Source: Benincasa hispida (lineage: Eukaryota; Streptophyta; Magnoliopsida; Cucurbitales; Cucurbitaceae). Taken from it: a stretch of DNA of 64,000 nucleotides. The stretch's first letter is position 1. The number at the start of each line of letters is the position of its first letter. The notes below the pieces were generated by a model, which was not told the DNA's origin, did no database searches, and saw nothing but the letters and a program-made list of their open reading frames with translations. The stretch is taken from contig NW_024064356.1 in assembly GCF_009727055.1 (NCBI RefSeq), positions 595,924-659,923 on the forward strand, written 5' to 3'. Of the stretch, positions 36,174 to 48,430 are shown piece after piece. The position numbers were made by a program, and so were the translations under genes.

Positions 36174-37877
36174 TGAAGAAGAAGAGGGTGTTGTGCTTTG
36201 CTGCAATGTTGTTTCTCTTCTGATTGTGAGTTTTAAGGTAGAAAAATTCTCATTCAGAGTTTAAAGTATATGTTGTTTTTTTGTCCAATCTGGGAATTAC
36301 AGGCATGTCATGTTGTTTTTTGATATATGTTTTTCTTTGTATTTCCACCTCTCTTTAAGTCTGTAGAATAACATATATCAATGTCTGTGATTTGGATAGC
36401 GTGTACACATACTGACCATAAAGGCATAGTTGTATCTTTCATGTGCCATTCTTGTTAGAACTTTGGGTGTTTTTAGGCTTGCCTCGATAACTATTTAGTT
36501 TTTTATTTTAATACTGCTTTGGTTTTTGTATTATTAACTTTTGTTCATTTTTGTTTTTATTTTAGTTCCTGTACTTTCAAAATGTTCATTTTGATCCTTT
36601 AACTTTGAAAAAATGATCATTTTCATCTGGGACCAAAATGGTCACTTTTTGAAAGGACAATGACAAAAAATGAACCAAAGTTAAAAGTATAGGGACCAAA
36701 ATGAATATTTTTAAAGCATAAGCACTAAAATAAGTCAAAACTAAAAGTAGAGAGACTAACATAGCATTTAAACCTTAGTTTTCTGTTTTGTTTTTAGTAA
36801 GTGCTTGTTTTCTCACCATTTCTTTTCAAGTAAATCCTTTTTAAGTGGCGGGTTTGGTCTAGTAAGTGGAGATTTATTTTCAATGATAATGAAGGGTCTT
36901 ATTGAAGAGTTGAAATGAAATTTAAAATTATCAATTTTATCTTGTTAGGATCGATCAAACTAAAGAGACCAAAATTGGTTCTTAAAACCATGGTTATCCA
37001 TTTTTTCCTCCTTGTGATGGTTGACTAGACCAAGGGTGTTCCACCATGCTCAAGTTGAGGGGATGCTTCAAGCTTCCATGAGTATGGACTAAGTAGAGGC
37101 ATTTTGTTTTCTTTGTTCTAAGCATACAAAATTCTGTTGTACAAACCCTATGAATGGTGGCTCTCTAACAAGGGTCTCAACAAGTGAAATAGATTAGTTT
37201 CAAGCTTCAACTCACTCCTTCACTTTCATTTGACTTTCATTCAAATAAATATTGTAATAAATATTGTAATAAATATAAAATGCAATCTTTGAAAAGTTGC
37301 AATATTATCTTTAATTTTTTTTCATAGACATTTTAAAACTGTCCCTAAGTTTGGCAATGACATGAAATGAAATTAGGATTGAAATGGATTTTTTACTCCA
37401 GCATTTTGAAGCTTTTGTGTAAGTTTGAAAGATAATTGTGTAACTTTTAAAAGAATAGTAATATTCTTAAAATAAATGATGAAGTATAAAAGTAGCTAGA
37501 AATTAATAAATAATAAAGTTCTAAAATTAGGCTCTACTCTAGTTGGGTGTCGATTCTTAATGAGTGCGTGTTTTTGTTCGAAGTTATTTTTTAAATAATG
37601 ACGACTTAAAAACTCTACTCTACCAATGTCATATACCACGTACGATGGTCTAGCATGATGAAAGGAATATAATATACATCATCATCCGACTCGGTCAAAG
37701 GCTTAGGGTGATGAAAATAATAGTGTTTTCCATATTTAAAAGAAAAATATACCCCATTATGCCTTTCATATGATAAGTTAATTTTTCAATACTTTATGTT
37801 GTCATAAATTACAACGCAATTGTTAAAAAATAGTGGACTTGGCAGAAGCCAAAAAGAAAAGGAAAAGGAAAAGGAAG
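36174..37877. other. Spacer between the convergent GOST and FHIT genes
   Basis: The 3' UTR of the GOST gene occupies the first 200 bp or so. A hairpin element lies at 36511-36769. The remainder is AT-rich with no supported gene. Confidence 0.5.
36511..36769. repeat. Foldback (hairpin) MITE-like element, family B
   Basis: Imperfect inverted repeat: left words (ctttggtttttgtattatta, 'ctgtactttcaaaatgttca', 'gatcctttaactttg') are mirrored on the right ('caaagttaaaagtataggga', 'aagtcaaaactaaaag'). The centre carries GGGACCAAAATGGTCACTTT, shared with the element at 8800-9155. It lies about 0.35 kb beyond the stop codon of the GOST gene, so it could form part of a long 3' end. Confidence 0.6.
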
Positions 37878-40800
37878 TTACAACAAAAGCTTTCTGTACT
37901 GCTCTGCCTCTTCAGCCATCTCTTCCATGTCTCTATCTTTCCTCTCCTTGTCCAAATCAAGATGTTGCTTCAATTCTTTCTCCTTCTCATCAATCTATAT
38001 ATGACAAAAAACAATAACCTGAATTAGATTGGTTTTCCAAGTCTAAAAAAAGTAGGTGATACGTAACAAATGGATTCATCATCTTACAGCATCATAAATC
38101 TCATCATTTTTCTCAAAATCGCCACCCTTCCTTGGGAGAATATGAATGTGAACATGGGGTACAGTTTGTCCTGCCTGCGGACCGTCCTACAACATGACCC
38201 TTAACTAATCAGGAGGTTAGCACTAAAAAATATAAATCCATAGCTTTTCCCCCTTCGAAAGACAGGGTGAACAATGCAAAAATAAACAAATAAACCATGT
38301 TGATTAAATATTAAAAGTGTTTGAACTATAAGATTCAGTCCGCTCAATTTTTCTGTATGATAGCCATGGAAACACACTACCAAGACATTTCTTGAGAGTA
38401 CTTACCACAGACGTCATAAAGAGGAAGTTTTTGAATGACTATTGAATAAGTGTTTTTCTTCCTAAACCATGGAACTAACTTAAAACCAAGAATATCTGAA
38501 GAAGCACTTTTCACCCTACTAAGAACTCACTTCTTGCAAGTTGCACCACCGCACATAGTGATAGACCATCCAAGGCATCGAACAGCATGAAAGACACAAC
38601 AAGAATCCAGGTAGACAAAGGCCACATTATGACAGTACAAGAAAAATAGTAACTAACAATTAAACACCAATAGAAAGGCTACGATGCTAAGAAATTTCCA
38701 GGATGAAACTTATTTGACTAGAACAAAACAGAACCCAATAAACAGTGTTGATTAAATATCAAATCCATCAATCAAATGCCAGCCTACTAGCAAGATGATG
38801 AAATAAGAAAATGAATCGATATCTGATAGAAATCTGCCTTTATATTTCGTCAAAATGGCTTACTTGGATTGCAAATGTGAGTGACGAAGCTTTATGGTAC
38901 AACTCTAACTGGCGACCAACCCGCTGAGCTGCGAGCCATAGATCACAAGTCTCATCAACAGTGAGATCAGCAAAGCGCTGAACTTCACGCTTTGGGCAGA
39001 CAAGCACGTGTATGAAATGTTAAGTCAAACAAAATTTGCAAGTTGAACCATAATCTAAACAAATTAAAGTCACTCGACATAGTAAACCTGTCAGGCTTTC
39101 CACTAAAAGATATGTACAACCAAAAGTGGAATGGTAGATTTCGTGTTAAAACCATCCTTGTCTTGAAAAGAGATGAAATGGAAATAAGAGTCGCCACTTG
39201 TTATTTTGATCATGAGTATAAAAATAAATTTGAAGGATAATATTGAGAAATGATAGTGCATGGGTTAGAAATCAAAAAAATGTAATCATTGTTAGCTCAA
39301 AATCTAGGGTCACGAGGCAACGTTTGATAAACGAGTGGCTCCCTTCTATAATCAGCATACAAGCACCTCCTAATATTGTCCAGTAAATTGTGATTCAAAA
39401 AGGATATGACCTGCAAAGACAAAAGCAATTAATCAAACAATAGTAAGAAGGAGATAAGAACGTTGAATATAAGAACAAAAGTAAGCAGGTGCAGTTCAGC
39501 AAAGAGAGAAGCTCTTGCTCTAGAATACTGCACAAAAGTATCTTTTAAATAAGATGCTTAGACAAATATTCATTATCCCACTTCAATCATCTAAAAATGT
39601 CAGCCAAGTTAGCTTGATGCATAGTCCTCACATTAAACATTTTAGCATAAAGGAGATATCTCTGTCTTCCAAGACTGCGACTATACCATGATAAAATCTC
39701 ATGAAACTTTCCTTTGTACAAGTCATAAGAAACCAAAATGGCAAACCAAAAAATAAGAGATCATCAATTCTTGGTGATCCAAATTCTCTACTAAAAATTT
39801 GCACGGCCCAATCGAAGAATGAAACACACACAGATAAATAGTCAACACAACTTGATTGAAAGACAATTAGGAACCTAAATAGCTGATAGGAACAACAGAA
39901 GAAAATTATCAAATATGAAGCCTATAAAGAATGAGATGAAAGACAAAGCAAGATGTGAGATGTGAAAAGGGTTTAATATTGAGGAAATAGGAATGAGGAT
40001 CAACCCGTTGTGAATTTAGAGCTTATAAGGAATCTGCAGGAGAAGAGATAGAAGAGTGGAATAATTCTTGAAACATTGTGAATGGAGTTATTATTTCTCC
40101 GATGGCTATCATTTCACTACGTAGTTTATAGTCATACAAGCAAACAAACTTATCACTTATCAGTAACGCTAGTGCTTCAAACAATTGATGCCTATTGTGC
40201 AAAAGATATTTGAGCGTCTGCCTCATTGGCCATTTGACCAACCCAAAGTGTAATATTTCCCCAATTTTCGATGGTTTAGACTGGACTGAATACTGAAACC
40301 CATCAGACAAACTCCATCTACTACTTAACTTGAAGATGAACTAATTTTTGTGAGGGGACCAATTGATACTAAAATAAGCAGTATATTTTGGTATGGCATC
40401 TAAATTCTCAATTCTACATCGCAGCGCTCTCAATTTCCCTCAAACTTATCTTAGAAAACCCTTTCTACTCCACTCCATCCACATTCTCGTACTCCAAAGA
40501 AAAACTACTCTGATTTTAGGATCCCTCCCACACTAAATATTTCAACGGAGGATTTGGCAAATAACTTCTTAAAAAAGTTTTGTACCACGCGTCCCTTGCA
40601 AAACTCCGTCACGGAATACAGATAAAAAAACACAATCACTATGGAAGTCTGCTGATATTAGTCAAATGCATGTAAACTGGGCCAAATACTCGCAATATCC
40701 GAGAAAATAGGAGCCGTTTCTATTTTGTATTCTTTGATTAGAGTGTATTCGTCTAACTCTGGATATCTGTGTTGAACTTCCTGTTACTCTTCAAGATTTC

Positions 40801-41091
40801 TAATTTGTAATTGAAGAAAAGCACAAATAATTGCAAAAATCTACTCCAGATCTCGTTTTGTTCCTTAAATAAATTCAAAAACAGATGTGCATAGTTACTC
40901 AAACCGGTTAATCATAGAGAACTATGAGATCAAACTCCATACGACAACGGAAAAAGCAGTAAAGAAAAGCAAAGTAGAGTACCAGGAACAAGAGGACGAA
41001 GGTTGACCATGGCGTAAGAGAGAGTGGTGCAGTAGAATACTTCCTTCGGATCAATCTTGTAACGCCCAAAGGTGTAGTGGTCTGATGCCAT
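37878..41091 (-). CDS. FHIT: FHIT-type HIT hydrolase (diadenosine polyphosphate hydrolase / adenylyl transferase)
   Basis: Histidine-triad hydrolase of the Fhit branch, which cleaves Ap3A and related nucleotides. Exons on the minus strand: 41091-40983, 39410-39408, 39009-38864, 38186-38088 and 37994-37878; total 157 aa, close to known Fhit sizes. The protein reads [40 protein letters not shown], then [18 protein letters not shown] and the triad H97-V-H99-I-H101-I with LPRKGGDF, and a charged C-terminal helix ending QYRKLLL. Introns 1, 3 and 4 are GT-AG. The join across residues 36-38 (P-G-H) needs exon 2 to be only GTC and intron 2 to be AT-AC; animal Fhit also has PGHVLVCP here, which supports the model. 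The start ATG is the first in the exon (context GCAGATGGC). Family assignment is firm; the splice model for exon 2 is inference. Confidence 0.9.
39010..39407 (-). other. Predicted AT-AC U12-type intron (FHIT intron 2)
   Basis: Read on the minus strand, the intron starts ATATCCTTTT, an exact match to the U12 5' splice consensus. It contains TTGACTTAAC close to its end, resembling the U12 branch consensus TTCCTTAAC, with about 10 nt from the branch A to the 3' end. It ends TTTCATAC. No AG acceptor exists between the last in-frame stop (TAA of CTTAAC) and the conserved HVLVCP codons, so a GT-AG solution is not available there. Length 398 nt. Confidence 0.75.
39408..39410 (-). other. Predicted 3-nt microexon of FHIT
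   Basis: GTC lies between a strong U2 acceptor (TTTTGTCTTTGCAG, ending at 39411) and the U12 donor ATATCCTT (from 39407). Joined with the G left by exon 1 and the AC opening exon 3, it gives CCT GGT CAC GTG, i.e. Pro-Gly-His-Val, the conserved Fhit residues. Confidence 0.7.
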
Positions 41092-42044
41092 CTGCGATTA
41101 AGGAAATGAAGGGTGGGAAGAATTTGATGAACTGAAAAGCAGAGGCAATGAATTGAGAAACAAATTAGTGAAAGCGAAGAAGAATTACTTTGGCGAAGGA
41201 TTTCGTTGGAGAAGAAGAAATGGAAGTAAACCCTAATTGTTTTGATGGGCCAAATTTCATGAAACAAGAACTTGGAAGTGGAAGAAACGCGCGAGATGCT
41301 TGAAAACGTAAGAGCATAATTTTGAGTGTTTGTGTTCAAAATGGAACCTTTGTAAATTTGAGTAATGCTAATGGGAGAGTATCTTCAATTATTACAATAT
41401 CAATATCGCTAGCCAAAATGAGTTTCTGTCACGTTTAATAAGTCTCAATTACAAATATAATTAGATTATTATTTTTTATTTATTTAGAATTATAAATTTA
41501 TCACATTTTACTGTTATTGTTATCGTTACTATTTGACCCTAATGATAACCATAATGATAATGGTAAAGACAAAGCTAACATTAAATGTGGCAGGTTCATT
41601 ATTTTTACGTCATTATAGTAACAAAATCTATAATAATAATGATAAAGGTAGTGGATCCTACCTAGTTTTCAACCACAATCACATTAAGCCCCTTTCATTT
41701 CTCAATCGGATTACGTTTTGATTATAGATTTGAAGGTGGACTCCATAGTTCATTATGATTGGGAACATGGGTAAAACAACAACAAATGTAATCAATTGGG
41801 ACCCATTTTTCAAATTATCATTGATGATTACGTTTCATTTGGGTAAATGTGACATTAGTTCAACGTTAATTGACATAGTCATCCTACAATTGTTGTACTA
41901 AAAAAATATCAAATTTTCAATTTCACTGATATTCTGACAAAATATCACACCGCATCTACGAATATTTCTATGAGTCATAAAATTTAATATATATATATAT
42001 ATATATATTAAGATTTAATATTTGTATGAGTCGTAAAATTTAAT
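41092..42044. other. Upstream region of FHIT and AT-rich spacer
   Basis: The FHIT 5' UTR and promoter should lie within 41092-41400. Further on, the sequence is AT-rich with TA microsatellite runs (41987-42009) and no supported gene. Confidence 0.5.
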
Positions 42045-42216
42045 ATAAAAATAATATCGACTTCATGTACTTAATTTGTAATAAAGTATAATCACCAACA
42101 TGTTAGCACGGTTGGTAGTATGAATAAAAATATTAAATCATACTACCAACCGTGCCAACATGTTGGTGAATATACTTTATTGCAAATTAAGTACATGAAG
42201 TCGATATTATTTTTAT
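42045..42216. repeat. Near-perfect inverted repeat (hairpin, about 78-bp arms)
   Basis: The left arm (42045-42122) and right arm (42139-42216) are reverse complements with about three mismatches, around a 16-nt A/T loop. Diagnostic arm words: ACCAACATGTTAGCACGGTT on the left and AACCGTGCCAACATGTTGGT on the right. The ends run into A/T-rich sequence. It has no ORF. It could be a young foldback element or a source of small RNAs. Confidence 0.9.
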
Positions 42217-42919
42217 AAAATTTATATACAAAATTGAAAATAATTCTATTCGATATAAAAATCAATTTAATATCTAATAATCAAATTAATTTTAAAATTT
42301 TTTAATTTGTGCCTTGTTTTATTTGAAACGAAATTAAAAAGTTAAATGTTTTCTCAAATATGTAATTTTGTTTTCTCAAATATGTTCTCTTATTATTCCC
42401 CAAAGCTTCGAACTTTATAAATTTTATCAATAATTATTTTATTCACCCTTGTTTTTAAAAAGAAAATAAAATAAAATGACAGTTTTAAATTTTTGTAGTA
42501 CAAAAAAAATTGTGTTTAAAAATTTATTTCATACACAAAATTCAAATATTTGATTTGATTTGATTTGTAATGTACCGATTTTATGTGACTAAAAAAAGAT
42601 TTTTTTTATTCCTTTAAGAATATAAAATTTTTAATTTGCAAACTGAAAAAAATCAGTTTAATATATGCTTTCCCACCAAATAAATATTTTTGAAAGAAAT
42701 ATAAATTTCCACGCTAGAAAAATATGTAATTGTGAGTAAAAGAATTCATTCAACTTTCAGAAATTATTAAAATTCTACCCAAGACAGCAAAATGCAAACA
42801 AAAACAACATTACAAAACAGTCACAAAACTCCCCACAAAAAAAAACCAACTTCCTGTTGTCAAAGAAAGACAACATTACAAAACATAACCCCAAGAGAAC
42901 ACAGACCTCTTCTTTCAAA
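42217..42919. other. AT-rich spacer and 3' region of the acidic protein gene
   Basis: No gene is seen. The last 150 bp presumably contain the 3' UTR of the minus-strand gene that ends at 42920. Confidence 0.5.
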
Positions 42920-44391
42920 CTACTCGTCCTCGAATCGAAATCGCAAATGTTTCCCTTTGGGCGTTGGCATTCCCTTCAGACGAAGGACGCTCGGCGAAAC
43001 CCCGCCATGGCTCTCATCACTAACTTCCTCAATCATTTCATCTTCGCTATCATACACGAACCTCGTGTGCTTACCTACAAATTCCTCAGCTTTCCCCTTC
43101 TCATTCACACTTATTTTACTAAGTCCCTTGCATAGCTCATCGACCAACCCGCTGTCGTTTTCGTCATCTCCTTCTTCCTCTTCCTCGTCCTCGTCCTCGA
43201 TTAGCTCTTCTTCCTCCACGTCTTCGTCTTCACCACGGCTGCTTGCATTCACTTGAATTGACCATAGAGAAGAGTTGTCGTCGTCCCGAGATGGCGATGA
43301 CAATAACGACAACTTGTTGTGGTGGGTGAGAACAGAGGAGCAGTCTGATGATGTAGCTTCATCATCAATTGTTTCAGATTTCTCAGAAAAATCCAACAAA
43401 AGAGACCTATTAATTTGACTTTCCTCTTGTTTCTTTTCATTAAAAAGATCAATATCAACCACAACCTGTTAATAAAATCAAATAAAAAGCGAGTTAAGAA
43501 TATGAATAAAAGATTATTAAATTCGCCTTATGAAAATTGTATATTCCTAACTTTTTCTTTTCGATAAAATTGATACCTGAAATAAGGTTATTTTTTTATA
43601 TGAATACCCAAAATTGCTTTCAAAAAACAATAAAACCATTCTTGAAAGTACATTGTTCATCAGAAATTCAAGATATATTCTAATTAATTAATAAGAATAA
43701 AAGATTAAATTAAACTAAAGAAGAGATCCAAGTTTTCATTTCAAACCTGAGACATCATCTGTTCTTCAACAATGGAATGATCTGTGATACTGCAAAGATT
43801 TCCATCCTGAGACATATTCAAGATCTGCGGCGTGTTCGCCGGGGTCGGAGCGAGAAGTCCGGCCGGGGACTGAAGATGAACGAACGGCCGGTTTTCTAAA
43901 GAAAGCTTAGAAATTTCAGCTTCTTCTTCCACTTTTTGCAAAAGGGTTTTCACTTGCCCTCTCAATAAGGCTTCCCCTGAACCCGGCGTCATCATCTTGG
44001 GCCGGCAGCTCCTCTGTTTCGTCACCGATGAAATGGGCGTCATCAAATTCCCTGCTGCCAAGCCAACGATTGGGGAGTCATTGGTAATGTCGAAGAGTGC
44101 GGACCGATCTTGCCCTTTCGCCCCGGCCAAATCTTGCGACGTTCGATTCCTTTGTCGGGATTTAGATAAGCCATTGTTGTCACACTCCTCAACCTTCCCT
44201 AAAAACACCATAAAAGAAACCGACCCGACAATCGAAGATTAAATTTACCGTAACCCAAAAGATTCAATCTTTTAAAGAAAAAGTAGAAAATGAGTCTCAC
44301 TTGAGATGGAATTGTTGCTGTTGTTGACGGAATTCACAGTGGCGAGCGTTTGGGACCTTGTTACGCGGCGGATCGAGGACGGAGTCTCCAT
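42920..44391 (-). CDS. Uncharacterised acidic plant protein with a destruction-box motif
   Basis: Exons on the minus strand 44391-44301, 44198-43747 and 43465-42920 join in frame through GT-AG sites to 362 aa. I do not recognise a named domain, though the N-terminus (METPSSIRRVTRSQTLA) and the middle (TPGSGEALLRGQVKTLLQKVEEEAEISKLSLENRPF) look like a conserved plant protein of unknown function. Visible features: a cyclin-type D-box R62-S-A-L65-F-D-I-T-N70; a likely coiled segment at about 115-145; repeated Ser/Pro-Thr/Pro sites (TPANTP, SPAGLL); a highly acidic run at about 275-305 (EDEDVEEEELIEDEDEEEEE); and a C-terminal block HTRFVYDSEDEMIEE..KGMPTPKGKHLRFRFEDE. The ATG at 44391 is preferred over an upstream in-frame ATG at 44571 because a TATA box lies between them. 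A cell-cycle role is only a hypothesis. Confidence 0.85.
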
Positions 44392-44499
44392 TGAAAACTT
44401 TGAAAAGGCAGTCGGAGAATCGAGATTCCGGTGAAGAGGAAGAGAAATTAAAAAGTTGAATGAAGTAATAAAGTGATGGAGAAAAGAAAAGGAGAGGGG

Positions 44500-44508
44500 A
44501 TTTATAAA
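44500..44508 (-). promoter_or_regulatory. TATA box of the acidic protein gene
   Basis: TTTATAAAT on the minus strand lies about 110 bp upstream of the ATG at 44391. Transcription would start near 44475, which excludes the upstream ATG at 44571 from the transcript. Confidence 0.55.
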
Positions 44509-44599
44509 GGGTAAGAGAACGGAGTAAATGGAAAATATGACCGTTGGAGCGGGAGAGATCCAGAGAAGCACGTTTTTGAAAACTAGCCGTTAGGGTTTC

Positions 44600-46096
44600 T
44601 ATAAGCAAAATATTTGTTTATTGGAACGGAGCTGGCCGGCGAATTGTATTCCTTTGGGGGCAATTTGGTAATTTGAGAAATTTATTGGGCTGGATTAGGG
44701 AATTCTTTCTTTCTAATTTCATTATATGGAGGATGTTGATGTTTACAAAATAAGTTTTTTTTTTCCTCCCTCTCTTTTAAGTTAAACTACCATGTTAGGT
44801 CTAACACTTTTTAATTTTAATCCATTTACTTTCGATAAATTTTAGAATTAACTCCTCAAAATTAATTTTTAACAAAATTAGTTAAATGATAATAAAAAAT
44901 TTTAATATGTGAATATATTTTCAAAATTTATAGTAAAAATGTTAATAGATAACAAAATTCACAATTTAGTTCTTTTAATCTTTTCAAAATTCAGGTTTTA
45001 TGTATGTTTTTAATATTGCAGTATATTCAGGTGAAAATTCAAATTGCTTTCTAATATCCCAGGGCTTTTTTAGGCAATCTGAAATTTATATGTTTTCAAA
45101 TTTATTGATTTTAATGAATATGCATTTGATAGATATATCTTTTTAAATGGTTTACAAATCTATGCAAATTAGATAAACATTTTTATGTTTCCATTTTATC
45201 AGTTTCAAGATTTTAAAATCCAAAGTTAATATTAAAAATAGATTAAAAGAATACAATTAATTTTTGTTAAGTTAAATACGTAGAGTGTAATTTATTAAAA
45301 AATATATGATATTGTAAACTAATAATTATATAATATTGCAACATAAAACATGTTCATAAATTAATTAATAATAGTTTATATTCAACCTAATATGTAGTTG
45401 GCAGTTCCAAATAGTTGTATGATTTATAAATATATTATATCTAACATTACTAGAACAAATTGTTTAAATTTAGATCAAATTTATCAACATAATCATGATT
45501 TAATTAATATAAAATATATATCACCCGCGAAAAAAGTCAAAGATGTGCTGAATAAGGAAGCCTAAGGAGGAAAAATGGATAAAACTCTATACATGGTGTC
45601 ATATGAAGTTATAAGAAGAAAATGATCCTTTATATTGTAAATTTTGCTAGCAAAGGTCGTTTTAGGTATTTACGCTGGTAGCTAGCCATTGATATGGCTT
45701 TAACACGGGCTCTTATTTTATTACTTTTTTAAGGGTTGTTTGATATCACACTGAGAGGAGAGTTGTTTTTTAGGTTATAAGCTAAACAAATAAGATTTAA
45801 ATAAAGCCAACATGAGCATATTTCAACTGACATGAATTTGTGTCTATCAACTTTGAGATCTAAGGTTTGCTCTTAATTCCACGTATTGCAAGTTTCATTG
45901 TGAAGACCGATATTCATTGTCTTCTTTTCAAGGCTAAATAAATTTTAAAAAAACATGAACTTTGTATTTGTATAAAAAATACCTCTAAACTTTGAGATCT
46001 AAGGTTTGATCTTAACTCCACATATTGCCCACTAGCTTCCGCTTGGTTCGTCCCCGAACCACATCTTACTGAGAGAGGTTCCTCTCTGATACCATC
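44600..46096. other. Spacer with decayed retroelement and SINE sequence
   Basis: AT-rich, no host gene seen. A SINE-like piece lies at 45808-45895. Near 46080 the word CTCTGATACCA is the reverse complement of an initiator tRNA-Met primer-binding site (TGGTATCAGAG), followed leftward by 'cgtccccgaaccacatctta'. This marks the leader of a minus-strand gypsy-type element whose LTR has been lost or replaced at the junction with the next element. Confidence 0.45.
45808..45895 (+). repeat. SINE-like fragment
   Basis: The series 'catgagcatatttcaactga', 'catgaatttgtgtctatcaa', 'ctttgagatctaaggtttgc' parallels the fragment at 18612-18695 in the D27-like intron. A second partial copy of the last word recurs near 45990-46010. 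Confidence 0.4.
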
Positions 46097-47682
46097 TGTT
46101 GATAACTCTTAAAAAGAGCTATATTTTCTTGCTTAGTTTAGGCTCGTTAAGGGGCTTTATGTATTAATTGTCTTGTTTTATAGGTACCAAGCAATCAAGA
46201 GGTAGAATTAGTCATTTGATGATAACCGCGGTTAATTTGAGGCAATTTGGAGGTGATTTGAGCATTTGGACTTCAAATGAATAGAGATGACCAAAATTTC
46301 CCTGTTAAAGTGTCGCAATGCTTGTTACATGCATAGCCTCAACGATTGTGCAATGCTGAATGATAGAAGCTAAGAATGTAGGGCAGTATTGCAACACTGC
46401 GATGGTTAACGCAACGCCAACGTCCGCGTCACGCGCCTATTGCAAGTGAGTGTCGAAGCCACCGCTACAACACATACTTAATGCTTGAGGGCTGAATCGA
46501 TAGGAGTGTTGCAACGCTCGTCGTATTTCACTGCTGCGCCCAATTTCTATAAAATTTATCTTTGATTTTAGGTCGAGGGGGAGGCCATGGAGGAGGCTGA
46601 GGTAAAGCTTCAATTTCCTTCTTCTCCCTTCAGTTTTTACCATCTTAGCTTAGGATTTACATTTATTTTTGGGTTACAAATGATGGATTGGACTTTTCCT
46701 CTTCCTCTTATCTATAGGATGTTGAGGTAACTTTTATCTAATTTTTGGAACAAGAACCCTATGTGTTTTTCTTGAGATTTCTATTCTTTGGAGTTAATGT
46801 ATACTGAATTAATGTTTTTTTGAATCTTTCTTGATTTCGATATATATTTGTGTGTTGGATTGACGCCCCTATCACAAATGTATATCTTAGCTAGTCAATT
46901 TTAGGCTCACATGTTTCTTTAATGTTCGTCTATGCTTAAAATTACCCCGGTAGCAAATGGTTGAATGTGTATGCTAGGATTTATGGTCTAATCTTGGGTC
47001 TTAGGATGCATGCTTGATCTAGGTTCAAGAATAAATCGGTTGATTGAGTTAGGACTTTCTCATTAGTTAATTGGCACAATGGAATCCTAAAGCTTAATGC
47101 ACATGTGCTTAGTCTTAATTGATCGCTATCAGATCCAATTAGGATTTAATGCATGTAGTTTAACTAAGATGCTTTCTTAGTTCGATCCTAGCTAGTTGTC
47201 TATCTTTATAGAGGCTAGCTTGGTCGTGTCTAGTGAGTGTTGTATACGCATAAATTGATTGCATGTCCAATTAGTAGATTTCGATGATTGAAATTATATA
47301 GGATCTCTCTTGCTCTCAAAATAAAATAATTCCTATCCTTAGTTTACATTTACCTGCTTTTATTTTGATTTCTTGCACGTTTATCTCTTTCACACCAAAA
47401 ACCCCATTTACCGCTCTAGTAAGGAAATTGGCTTAACGAAACAAATCGTGCTTCCCTACAAGTCGACTCGTACTTACCACTATTGCTATGTCATTGTAGT
47501 AATAGGAATAATTCAGTATTATAAATATTCTTTTGATTTTTAGTCTTTTGGGGGAACACCAAAAAGTTAAGATAAAAAACGTGTCGTTGTCGGGGATGCC
47601 ATTACATTTCGTTAGTTAAATTTCTAGTTAGAATATTCTTTTGCTTTTTATTTGTTTTCCTTTTTGTGTTAGTGTTCTTAGC

Positions 47683-48430
47683 ATGGCAGGATATCATCAA
47701 CAAGATTGGAGATAATCGACTAGAGCATCTCGGCTTAGTGACGAGGTTTGTGACCTTCGAGGTCAACTTTCTGAGTTAACTTCTTTGGTTATTCGATTGG
47801 TTGTAGGTAAACCACAGTAGGTGCAAGCTTGTAGGGTCGATCAACCTGAGTAAGCATGCCCATGTTTGCAGTGGAGCAGTTATATGGATGACGATTTCCA
47901 TCCGCCTAAATGGGAGGAGTCCTATGGCTATGGAAACCTAGGATGGGACCAGTGCCACTGTGATCCACACCCTGCCACATTCGACATGTTGATGCAAGCT
48001 CATACCGCCAACTCAGACATGACATTAGAAGATGTGATGAGATAGCTTGCTGATAACAATCTTCTTTTTTAGCAGGAGAGCTTTAGTTTTCAGACTGAGG
48101 TTTGAACTGATCTTCAAAGTTTAAGAGACTCAGTCGTTCAATCTTCTGATTCAGTTGAGAGAGGACGCAAATCCTTGCCACTCACATTCTAATGTCACTA
48201 CCGAGGCATACAGCGATGAGGTAACCTATGTTGACATTGAGGATAAGTTGGAAGATAGCATGTCATGTCTAGAGCTAGTTTGCGAGGAAAATGAAGAATA
48301 TAAGGCTAAAATCGTCAATTTTCAGGTGATGGAGTTAGAGGTTGAAAAACCTCACCCTGTTCCACCCTTTGGTATATCATTTATTTTTTTAGTTTTATTC
48401 TTCTTGTTCTTAAAAATTTGTTGAGTCTTT
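47683..48430 (+). pseudogene. Gypsy gag-region remnant
   Basis: Begins ATGGCAGGATATCATCAACA, then quickly meets in-frame stops. A later open stretch (48155-48424, SHSNVTTEAYSDEVTYVDIE) is a typical linker between gag and pol in this class. It has no enzymatic motif. Confidence 0.5.

Noticed and set aside
42792..43256. 154-codon plus-strand Ser-rich frame
   Set aside because: It is the antisense of the acidic coding exon; the poly-Ser run is the complement of GAA/GAG/GAC codons.
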